Made by a program: the position numbers and the translations under genes. Positions 38,445 to 45,658 of a DNA stretch of 52,846 bases are shown here, piece by piece. Each line of letters starts with the position of its first letter. The first letter of the stretch is position 1. A model generated the notes under the pieces. The model saw only the letters and a program-made list of their open reading frames with translations, had not been told where the DNA came from and did no database searches. Source of the stretch: Pseudomonadota bacterium (GTDB taxonomy: Bacteria; Pseudomonadota; Alphaproteobacteria; Rhizobiales; Pleomorphomonadaceae); NCBI GenBank assembly GCA_018262575.1, contig JAGSYU010000005.1, positions 1 through 52,846 on the forward strand. The letters are read 5' to 3'.

Positions 38445-40397
38445 ATGCGCAAGCGTTTCGCCGATCCGATGTTTCAGGGGCTGGCTGTGGCGGCGTTGGC
38501 CCTGCTCATGGCCCTGGCCAGTGTCTCTTGGCTGACGGTGGTGAGCAGCAGCCGACTCCTGTTTCCCGAACTGGCCCAGACGGCGCTGGCCGAAGCCAGC
38601 CAGGGACAGGGCAAGATCGACGCGGCTCTCGACCTCGGCATTCCCCTCGACCGAGTGGTCGGCGTCGACTGGCTGTTCGCCTCGATGAAGGAGAGCGACC
38701 CCGACATCGCTTTCCTCGCAATAACGGATGGCGGCAAGGTGCTGTTCAGCGAAGGCGTTACCGCCGCCACGCTGGTCCGCCTCCTGGCGAGCCCCCCCGA
38801 GCCGGCGTCGGCGGGGCTGTCGTCGCAGCAGTCACTCAAGGACGGCCATCTCGTCACCGAGCTGCCGCTTCGCAGCGGTGCCATCCATCTTGGCCACCAC
38901 AGCGACGCGCTATTCAAGCCACTCGCCGACAATCTGGTCGACGTGGGCGTGATCGTTCTGGTGTCATGCCTCCTGGCCTTCGAGGTGATGCTGCTGGTGG
39001 TGGTTCTCAACGTTGTCCAGCCGGCGCGGGCCGTCGCCGACGCGTTGCGGGTAATTGCCGGGGGAGGGGCCGCTGCCCTCGTCGATCCTCGAGCGAGCGG
39101 CTGGGTCCGCGCGTTGGCGGTTCGCCTCGTCCGTCTGCTCGGCACGTCGTCGGGCGGCGTCAAAGCGTCACCGCGTTCGGCGCCACTGGTGTCGGTGCGG
39201 CTCCTCGCTTTCCTGTTCGTCTTCGCCGAGGAGCTCGGCCGATCGTTCATGCCGGTCTATGCCGGCGACATCGCGGCGGCAACCTCGGGTCTCGACGCCA
39301 ATTTCGCCACCGGCGTCGTCGTCGGCCTCCACATGTGCATGGTCGCCGTGGCGATGCCCTTCGCCACCCTTCTCTACACCCGGCTCGGGCGGGCACGGCT
39401 CTATGCCGCCGGCGCGCTGATCGCCACCGCCGGTCTGGTTGGCACCGGACTTGCCGACAACTATTGGAGCCTGCTCGCCTGGCGTGCCGTGTCGGCATTT
39501 GGATATGGTGCGACCTATGTCGCCTGCCAGGGCTTCGTGATCGAGAACACCACCTCGGCCAACCGCGCAAGCGGCTCGGCGATGATGGTGGGTGGCATCA
39601 CGCTGGCCGATATCTGTGGCCCGGCTTTCGGCGGTGTGCTGGCCGAACGCTTCGGCCAGAGTGAAACCTTCATCTTTGCGGCGCTGGTGGCGGCGTTGTC
39701 GGCGGTCGTCGTCGCCTGGCTGATGGCCGGTTCGCGGCGGTCGCCGGGCGAGCGCCCGCGTAATGTCACGCTGGGCGATTTCGCCATCGCCCTGGCCAAC
39801 CGGCGCCTTGCGGTGCAGGTAATCTTCGCCGCCATCCCGGCCAAGCTCCTGCTGACCGGCTTCCTCTACTATCTCTTGCCGGTGACGCTGATCGGCGATG
39901 GTTGGCGCGAGGCGGACGTCGGGCGCATCCTGATGGTCTATGGCGCCGTCGTGCTGTTGGGCGGCCCCTTGCTCAGCCGCCTGACCGATCGCCGGCAAAA
40001 CCATGCGGTCGTGGTCACCCTCGGCCTTATCCTGTCGGCGCTGCCGCTTCTCGCCGCACCCCTGGTGCCGGAAGCGTTGGTCCTGCCCGCCGCCATCGTG
40101 ATGGTGGCTGCCCTCGGCTCGGGACAGGCCATGTCGATCACCGCCCAGACGTCGATGGTCGTTGGGATGGCTTCGGAAGCCGATGTCCGTCACGGCCATG
40201 CGCCGGAACTGACGGTGATGCGCTTTGTCGAGCGTTTCGGCGGAGGCCTCGGCCCAATGATCGCCGCTCCGCTCGGAGCCCATTTCGGCAGCGTCGGCGC
40301 CATCGCCGTCTTCGGCGTTTACGCGTGCCTGAGCGCCATGATTTATGCCGGCCTGACGGCGCGCTGGCGCGCCTCGCCGAGCGAGGTGCCGCGATGA
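38445..40397 (+). CDS. MFS transporter with N-terminal periplasmic sensor domain
   Basis: A 650-residue fusion. Membrane helix 1 (12-34), a ~130-residue periplasmic domain (DLGIP at 63-67, LFSEG at 100-104), helix 2 (164-191) and a HAMP-like linker (192-240) come first, laid out like a chemoreceptor or histidine kinase sensor. A major facilitator body (about 245-640) follows in place of the signalling output. In the MFS part, a loop with RLGRARLYAAG between early helices and a late RLTDRR loop are seen. The gene abuts the sensor-only gene and overlaps the next by 4 bases. Substrate unknown; ligand-gated transport is inference. Confidence 0.8.
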   Translation: MRKRFADPMFQGLAVAALALLMALASVSWLTVVSSSRLLFPELAQTALAEASQGQGKIDAALDLGIPLDRVVGVDWLFASMKESDPDIAFLAITDGGKVLFSEGVTAATLVRLLASPPEPASAGLSSQQSLKDGHLVTELPLRSGAIHLGHHSDALFKPLADNLVDVGVIVLVSCLLAFEVMLLVVVLNVVQPARAVADALRVIAGGGAAALVDPRASGWVRALAVRLVRLLGTSSGGVKASPRSAPLVSVRLLAFLFVFAEELGRSFMPVYAGDIAAATSGLDANFATGVVVGLHMCMVAVAMPFATLLYTRLGRARLYAAGALIATAGLVGTGLADNYWSLLAWRAVSAFGYGATYVACQGFVIENTTSANRASGSAMMVGGITLADICGPAFGGVLAERFGQSETFIFAALVAALSAVVVAWLMAGSRRSPGERPRNVTLGDFAIALANRRLAVQVIFAAIPAKLLLTGFLYYLLPVTLIGDGWREADVGRILMVYGAVVLLGGPLLSRLTDRRQNHAVVVTLGLILSALPLLAAPLVPEALVLPAAIVMVAALGSGQAMSITAQTSMVVGMASEADVRHGHAPELTVMRFVERFGGGLGPMIAAPLGAHFGSVGAIAVFGVYACLSAMIYAGLTARWRASPSEVPR

Positions 40398-41404
40398 GAC
40401 GGCGCGAGGCGATCTCGGTTCTGTGCGCCGGTGCTGCGGGCCTGCTGGTTGGCCGGCGAGCCCTGGCAGCAGGTGCGCGCCGCTTTCGCATCGTGATGGT
40501 GCTTTGGCGCGGCGAGACCGAGGCGGAAGCCGGCTTCCGGCAGGAGTTATTGGCGCTGGGTGTCGACGCCGACATCGAGGTGCGCGACCTCGCTCGTGAC
40601 CTCACGCGTCTGCCGGACGTGGTCGCCGAGATACGGCTGTTACGACCCGATCTCGTCTATGCCTGGGGAACGGGCGTCACCCTTGGCCTCGTCGGCCGTT
40701 GGGACAAGGTCGATCCGGTCGCCCATCTCACCGACGTGCCAGTTGTCTTCACCATGGTGTCATCGCCGCGCGGGGCCGGCATCGAGCCGCCGGAGGGCGA
40801 ACCGCCGCGAGCCAACGTCACCGGCGTATCGCACATTGCGCCACTGCCGGCCCAGATCAACGCTATTCGCGCCTTTCTACCGATGGAGCGGCTCGGCATC
40901 GTCTACAATCCCGCCGAAGCCAATTCGCTGGCCAATCTTGCCGAACTGCGGGCGCTGGCGCCTATCGCCCGGTTCCAGCTTCTTGAAGCACCGGTCCCCA
41001 CCGGCACTGACGGCCAGCCGGATGCCACCGCCATTCCCGATCTTGTCGCCGACCTCAGCCGACGGCAAGCCGACATCCTCTACATCGGGCCAGACAGTTT
41101 CGTCGGCGCCAATCGCGATTCGCTGACGGCGGCCGGCATCGAGGCCGGCGTCCCCGCCTTCACCGCCACCGAACTCGAGATCCGCGAAAGCCAGGCGATG
41201 ATCGGCCTTGTCAGCCGCTACGCGACGGTCGGCCAGCTTGCAGCCGGCAAGGCCGAGCAGATCCTGGTCGAGGACACGCCGCCATCGGCGGTGCCCATCG
41301 AGACTCTGAAGCGCTTCTCCTACCTCATCCGCCTGCCGGTGGCGCTGCGACTCGGCCGTTATCCGTCGCTGCAGCTCATCGATTACGCGGAGGTCATCAG
41401 ATGA
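40394..41404 (+). CDS. ABC-type periplasmic substrate-binding protein (ABC_sub_bind family)
   Basis: A 336-residue periplasmic binding protein. The signal sequence starts MRRREAISVL with a twin-arginine-like RRREA, then GAAGLLVGRRALA. The fold follows the PF04392-type binding proteins: FRIVMVLWRGETEAE, VYAWGTGVT, VFTMVSSPRGAGI, GIVYNPAEANS, and YIGPDSFVGANRDSL. No ABC permease or ATPase lies nearby, so it may present a ligand to the sensor domains encoded just upstream rather than feed an importer. Overlaps the genes on both sides by ATGA. Confidence 0.82.
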   Translation: MRRREAISVLCAGAAGLLVGRRALAAGARRFRIVMVLWRGETEAEAGFRQELLALGVDADIEVRDLARDLTRLPDVVAEIRLLRPDLVYAWGTGVTLGLVGRWDKVDPVAHLTDVPVVFTMVSSPRGAGIEPPEGEPPRANVTGVSHIAPLPAQINAIRAFLPMERLGIVYNPAEANSLANLAELRALAPIARFQLLEAPVPTGTDGQPDATAIPDLVADLSRRQADILYIGPDSFVGANRDSLTAAGIEAGVPAFTATELEIRESQAMIGLVSRYATVGQLAAGKAEQILVEDTPPSAVPIETLKRFSYLIRLPVALRLGRYPSLQLIDYAEVIR

Positions 41405-42129
41405 CCGGCGTCATCCTGTCCGGCCACCTGCGCCGCTGCGATGGTCTCCCGTGCGAGGCCACAGCCTATGTTGGGCGATGGCTGGAACCTGGCGACATCG
41501 GAAATGTCATCGCGCTCCATCACACAGTCCGCGACGCGGTGGCCCCCGAACTGCTGTGCCACGAGACCGATGCCTTCTTTCATGAGCACTGCCGCGCGCG
41601 AGGCCGCATCCTCGGTCTGTTCGCCGAGGGACAGTTGATCGGTTACGGGGTCATTGGCCTGCCGACGGCCGATCAGGATAGCTTCGCCGATCAGTTCGGA
41701 CTATCGCCCGAGCAGCGGGCGGTGGTTGCGACCATCGATGGTGCCGGCGTGCTGACGAGGTGGCGCGGCAACGGGTTGCAGCGCCGACTGGTGGTTGCCC
41801 GGATCGAGGCAGCGAAAGCGGCTGGTCGGCTGATCGCCGTGTCGACGGTGGCGCCGGGCAACTTGCCGAGTCTCCGCAACCTCCTCGCCGAGGGGCTGAC
41901 CGTCCGGGCGCTGCGCCCTGCTTTCGGCGGGCTTCGCTTCCTGATGCGTCGTGACCTTGACCAGTCGGTGACACCACCGGCGGCGGGGCATTGGATAGCC
42001 GTTTCCGACACTGTGCGCGCGACCGCTGCGCTGGCATTGGGCCTCCAGGGCTGGGTTCTCTCGGAGGCGACGGAGGGGCCGCGAATCTGGTACGGTCGCA
42101 TCGACGGTACCGATGAGGCTGTCGGATGA
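41401..42129 (+). CDS. GNAT-like acyltransferase
   Basis: A 242-residue protein with a GNAT-like core. The acceptor half includes GRILGLFAEGQLIGYGVIGLP. The CoA-binding segment reads ILTRWRGNGLQRRLV-like (VLTRWRGNGLQRRL at about 117-130), matching the (R/Q)xxGx(G/A) pyrophosphate loop, and STVAPGNLPSLRNLLAEGL is the usual later strand and helix. A ~50-residue C-terminal extension is not recognised. It overlaps the binding-protein gene by 4 bases and is followed by the ParA gene after 40 bases. Substrate is unknown; modification of a protein in this operon or of the peptide product are both possible. Confidence 0.75.
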   Translation: MTGVILSGHLRRCDGLPCEATAYVGRWLEPGDIGNVIALHHTVRDAVAPELLCHETDAFFHEHCRARGRILGLFAEGQLIGYGVIGLPTADQDSFADQFGLSPEQRAVVATIDGAGVLTRWRGNGLQRRLVVARIEAAKAAGRLIAVSTVAPGNLPSLRNLLAEGLTVRALRPAFGGLRFLMRRDLDQSVTPPAAGHWIAVSDTVRATAALALGLQGWVLSEATEGPRIWYGRIDGTDEAVG

Positions 42130-42169
42130 CATCTGGTTGAAAAACCGGGCGGACTCGAGGGGAGTGGCG

Positions 42170-42826
42170 ATGGTTGGGGGAGCGATCATCGTGGTGGCGA
42201 CGCTGAAGGGCGGCAGCGGCAAGAGCACGCTGGCCAGCTGCCTGGCTGTCCATTGGCGCCTCGCCGGTGGTTGCCCGGAACTGATCGATGCCGATCCGCA
42301 GCGGTCACTGGTCCGGCTTGCTCGCCGCGAACGAGCGCTTGCCGGTGTTCCCGTCATCGAAAACTGCCGCGGCACAGTGGTTACCACCGCTCGGGAAGCG
42401 GCCATCGAGCATGCGCCGGTGATCGTCGATACCGCCGGCTTCCGCACGGCGGCAACGCTGGCCGCCATGACAGTGGCCGATCTTGTGGTGGTCCCGGTGA
42501 AGCCGTCGCCGCTTGATGTCGACGTCATGCTGGACACCGCCGGTGCTCTGTTCTCCGGTCGGGAAGGGCGCCGGCCCAAGTTTCGCTGCGTCCTGACCCA
42601 AACCACTCGTGACAGCGTCATTTCCCGCCACATCCGGGCCGAACTCGCCGGAGCGGGCTTTCCGCTGTTCGAGAGCGAACTTGTCAACCGGATCGCCTAT
42701 GGCGAAGCGGCGCTGTTTGGCGCTACGCCTTCGATGACCGAACCGCGAGGCGCTGCCGCCCGCGAAATCGCCGCACTGGCCGACGAGGTTGAGCGGGCGC
42801 TCAACGGAACGGGGGTAGCTGAATGA
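42170..42826 (+). CDS. Orphan ParA/MinD-type ATPase
   Basis: A 218-residue ParA-like ATPase with the deviant Walker A KGGSGKST (13-20, with the signature lysine), a switch I-type segment with DADPQRSL, and Walker B VIVDTAGF. There is no N-terminal DNA-binding domain, as in small chromosomal ParAs that position cargo (chemoreceptors, carboxysomes, cellulose synthase) on the nucleoid or membrane. No ParB is present. AGGGGAG precedes the ATG at 42170; an earlier ATG at 42113 lies inside the GNAT gene. The stop overlaps the DUF697 start by ATGA, so that membrane protein is the likely cargo or anchor; this is inference. Confidence 0.88.
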   Translation: MVGGAIIVVATLKGGSGKSTLASCLAVHWRLAGGCPELIDADPQRSLVRLARRERALAGVPVIENCRGTVVTTAREAAIEHAPVIVDTAGFRTAATLAAMTVADLVVVPVKPSPLDVDVMLDTAGALFSGREGRRPKFRCVLTQTTRDSVISRHIRAELAGAGFPLFESELVNRIAYGEAALFGATPSMTEPRGAAAREIAALADEVERALNGTGVAE

Positions 42827-43449
42827 GCCGCAAGCTTCCGAAGGCGACGGCCGAAACCCTCGACGACATCCGTCGTCGCGCTCGGCCGGCCCGCGCATCA
42901 TCCGACGCTTCGCCACCGCCCCCTCGGCCGGAGGCGCAACCCGAAGCCACGAGCCTCACGGCGCCTGACGCTGCGCGGTCCCTGATCGCTCCGATGGTCA
43001 AGGCCGATGACGTCTCGACGGCTTTGCGCCGGGCGAGGGCGGGCGAGATCGTCGAGCGCCACGCCGCCTATGCTGCCGTTGGCGGCCTGCTACCGCTGCC
43101 TTTCCTCGACACGCTCGGCGTGATGGCGGTGGTGGCGCTGATGATCGAGGCTCTGGCCGGTCTCTATGGCCATGATATCGGCAAGGACCGGCTCAAGGTG
43201 CTGGTCGCTAGCCTCGCCGGGGGGGTTGGCCAGGCGGGCGCTGGTGTGGCGGCCACTGCCGCTCTCACCAAGCTGGTGCCGGGAGCGAATGTCGTGGGCA
43301 TGATGACGTCCTCGGTCGCCGCCGCGGCGATGACCCGAACCCTTGGTCGTGCCTTTGTCCTGCATTTCGAAACAGGCGGCACGGCGCTCACCTTCGATAC
43401 CGACGCCATCCGGACCTATTTCGCCAGCCAGCCAACTTCTCGCCAGTAG
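42823..43449 (+). CDS. DUF697 family membrane protein (copy 1)
   Basis: A 208-residue protein. The first ~60 residues are basic and Pro-rich (RRRARPARASS, PPPPRPEAQPE), suited to a partner-binding arm. A DUF697 domain follows (about 70-205), with helical hydrophobic segments (GGLLPLPFLDTLGVMAVVALMIEAL; GAGVAATAALTKLVPGANVVGMMTSSVAAAAMT) and the family-like LGRAFVLHFETGGT. DUF697 proteins are often linked to small GTPases or stress functions, mechanism unknown. It is coupled to ParA by ATGA. Its last 34 bases overlap the convergent TAXI gene. A paralogue lies at 51816-52322. Confidence 0.82.
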   Translation: MSRKLPKATAETLDDIRRRARPARASSDASPPPPRPEAQPEATSLTAPDAARSLIAPMVKADDVSTALRRARAGEIVERHAAYAAVGGLLPLPFLDTLGVMAVVALMIEALAGLYGHDIGKDRLKVLVASLAGGVGQAGAGVAATAALTKLVPGANVVGMMTSSVAAAAMTRTLGRAFVLHFETGGTALTFDTDAIRTYFASQPTSRQ

Positions 43450-44465
43450 CGGGCGGCACCCTCATGGAAGGGTAGAAAATTGCCCTTTTCAAACATGTCG
43501 CGAGCGTTGACGTTGGCGAGCGCCGGGTGGCGCGCCCGGAATACGTCGATGTTTTCTTCGACGCTGCGCGTCACCCAGTAGACGAGATCCTCGTCGACCC
43601 GGCTGTCGGCCACCAGTGTCGCCTTGAAGCCGTAGGACGGGATCGGCTTGTCCTGATTGGGATAGGTTCCGGCCGGTATTTCGCCGATGAAATAGTCTGG
43701 ATGCTCGGTCACCAGCCGTTCGATGGCCGGCGAGCGCATGCCGATGATCCTGGCGTCGCAGATGGCAACCGACGTGGCGATCGCCGACACCGGATGACCG
43801 ATCCACAGACCGAAGGCATCCATGTAGCCGTCGCAGAGGCCGCTCTGGTTGAGATCCTGGGCGGCTCCGTAAATGGTGGCGAGTTCGGACGGCTGGACGC
43901 CTTCGGTCGACAGCAGCTGTTCCCAGAGCCGGCGCGACGACGAGCCTTCCGGCCCGAGGTTGACGCGCTTGCCCCGGAGGTCGCCGACGCTGTTTATGTT
44001 CTGGCCGGCACCGGTGACGATGAGGCCGAGCTCGTCATGCAGCGACATCACCGATCGGCCGGTCGGCAGATTGACTCGCTTTTCGGCGATGTCGTTGCTG
44101 GTGTTCGACTGAACGATGATGAACTGGGCGCGTCCCTGAGCCATCAGGCTGACATTGCTGGAATCACCTTGCGAGCGCAGCGACGCGCAACGGATGTGAT
44201 GCTTGGCGAAGGAAGCGTCGAGAGCGGCGCAGATGGCGCTGGCAACGTAGAAGTAGGTGCCCTTGGTGCTGCCGCTGTAGATGGCGACGAAGCGCTCGGG
44301 TTGCGGCATGGCGGCGGCGTCGAAGCCGATGTCGCCCGGGGTGGTGGTCTGGGCTTTTGGAATGGCGTCGGGGTCGAACTCCGTCTCGCTATCGGCGAAC
44401 GAGGTGGCGGTGCCGGCCAACATGATGATGGCGGCGATTACCGCGATGAAATTTCTCAGCTTCAA
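43416..44465 (-). CDS. TAXI family TRAP-type solute-binding protein (orphan)
   Basis: A 349-residue periplasmic binding protein with a signal peptide (about 1-24, IAVIAAIIMLAGTATSFA). The TAXI features are clear: YSGSTKGTYFYVASAIC, then a NVSLMAQGRAQFIIVQSN strand, LRGKRVNLGPEGSSSRRLWE, and a late FHEGAARYWREVGW. TAXI proteins normally deliver solutes such as glutamate to a fused TRAP membrane subunit; none lies in the window. The start codon is TTG with AAGGGA upstream. The end overlaps the DUF697 gene by 34 bases, tail to tail. It could act as a sensor ligand-binder; the substrate is not predictable. Confidence 0.85.
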   Translation of the reverse strand: MKLRNFIAVIAAIIMLAGTATSFADSETEFDPDAIPKAQTTTPGDIGFDAAAMPQPERFVAIYSGSTKGTYFYVASAICAALDASFAKHHIRCASLRSQGDSSNVSLMAQGRAQFIIVQSNTSNDIAEKRVNLPTGRSVMSLHDELGLIVTGAGQNINSVGDLRGKRVNLGPEGSSSRRLWEQLLSTEGVQPSELATIYGAAQDLNQSGLCDGYMDAFGLWIGHPVSAIATSVAICDARIIGMRSPAIERLVTEHPDYFIGEIPAGTYPNQDKPIPSYGFKATLVADSRVDEDLVYWVTRSVEENIDVFRARHPALANVNARDMFEKGNFLPFHEGAARYWREVGWLAK

Positions 44466-44551
44466 AGGATTTTCCCTTCGGCAGGCGACGGTAGCTTAAC
44501 CGAGAGCGACCGATAGTGGTAGGCTCCGAAAGCCTGACGAGAGAAAGAACA
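44466..44551. promoter_or_regulatory. Divergent intergenic region
   Basis: These 86 bases separate the start of the TAXI gene (minus) from the start of the PLP enzyme (plus) and must hold promoters for both. I see no convincing -35/-10 pair or operator. Confidence 0.35.
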
Positions 44552-45658
44552 ATGGTCTTTTCCGGTTCTGGTACCGGCGTTGCCGACGTCGTGGTCAATG
44601 ACGGCTTCCGCGCCAGCCTTGCCTTTGTCGGCGCTTCGCCGTCCGATTTGGACGAAGCGCTTGCTGCCGTCACGGCTGAACCGAGCTACAGGCCGACGCC
44701 GCTTGTTGCTCTCCCGGCCCTGGCCGATCGGCTCGGCCTTGGCGCCATCCTTTGCAAGGACGAGTCGCATCGGTTCGGAGCGGGAGGTGTCAAGGCACTT
44801 GGCGCCCCCTACGGCCTGCGAGCGCTTCTGCGCCAGCGGGTGGAAGGCGGGCCTTTCGTGGCCGTTGCGGCCACCGACGGCAATCATGGACTGGCGCTTG
44901 CCTGGGCCGCCCGACGGCAGGGCGGTCTTGCGCGCATCTTCGTTGGACGTGACGTCGACGAGGTTCGCCTCGGCCGAATCCGGGCCGAAGGGGCCGAGGT
45001 GGTCGTGGTCGACGGCACCTATGACGACGCAGTGCTCGCCGCCCGACGTATGGCGGACAGGGATGGCGCGTTGCTCGTCACCGACACCGATTATGACGGT
45101 GATAGCAGGGTGTGCGCGGCGATCATGGCCGGCTACGGCGTGCTTGCCGAGGAAGCCTGGCAGCAGGGACTGGCCGAGGCCCCGCCAAGCCATGTCTTCG
45201 TGCAATGCGGCGTCGGTGGGGTGGCCGGCGGGGTGGCGGCGGCACTGTGGCGGCGGATGTCGCCAGTGGTTCCGCGGCTGATCACCGTCGAGCCGGCGTC
45301 GGCGGCCTGCGTTCTCGCAAGCCTGCGCGCCGGTGCATCGACGCCGGTCGGCGGTGACCTGCGGACGCGGATGGCCGGCCTTGCCTGCGGCCGGATGTCG
45401 GTGCCGGCCTGGGAGGTGGTGTCGCGGGTGGCCTTTGCTGGCCTCGCGCTCGGCGACGAGGTGGCCGAGGTCGTTCAGACGGCGCTTGTGGCGGGGGCGT
45501 GGGGCGACGCACCGCTTGCCACCTGGGATACAGGCGTTGCTGGTTTGGCCGGTCTTGTTGCCGCCGCGTCCGATGATGCCTGCCGGCCATTGTTGCGGCT
45601 CGACCGGGCAAGCCGGGTGCTGGTGATCAATACCGAGGGGCCGCCCCCTTCGCGATGA
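44552..45658 (+). CDS. Diaminopropionate ammonia-lyase-like PLP enzyme
   Basis: A 368-residue fold-type II PLP enzyme. The lysine region reads KDESHRFGAGGVKALGA (Lys81 as Schiff base), followed by the cofactor-contact loop ATDGNHG, DTDYDGDSR, and VFVQCGVGGVAGG. The DESxRFG and TDYDG segments are typical of diaminopropionate ammonia-lyase (YgeX/DpaL), which splits 2,3-diaminopropionate to pyruvate and ammonia; the family also acts on D-serine and other amino acids. AGAGAAAG lies upstream of the chosen ATG; a GTG 12 codons earlier is open. In this cluster it could edit a diamino-acid pool or dehydrate an amino acid. It ends one base from the convergent exporter gene, with no gap. Confidence 0.8.
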   Translation: MVFSGSGTGVADVVVNDGFRASLAFVGASPSDLDEALAAVTAEPSYRPTPLVALPALADRLGLGAILCKDESHRFGAGGVKALGAPYGLRALLRQRVEGGPFVAVAATDGNHGLALAWAARRQGGLARIFVGRDVDEVRLGRIRAEGAEVVVVDGTYDDAVLAARRMADRDGALLVTDTDYDGDSRVCAAIMAGYGVLAEEAWQQGLAEAPPSHVFVQCGVGGVAGGVAAALWRRMSPVVPRLITVEPASAACVLASLRAGASTPVGGDLRTRMAGLACGRMSVPAWEVVSRVAFAGLALGDEVAEVVQTALVAGAWGDAPLATWDTGVAGLAGLVAAASDDACRPLLRLDRASRVLVINTEGPPPSR

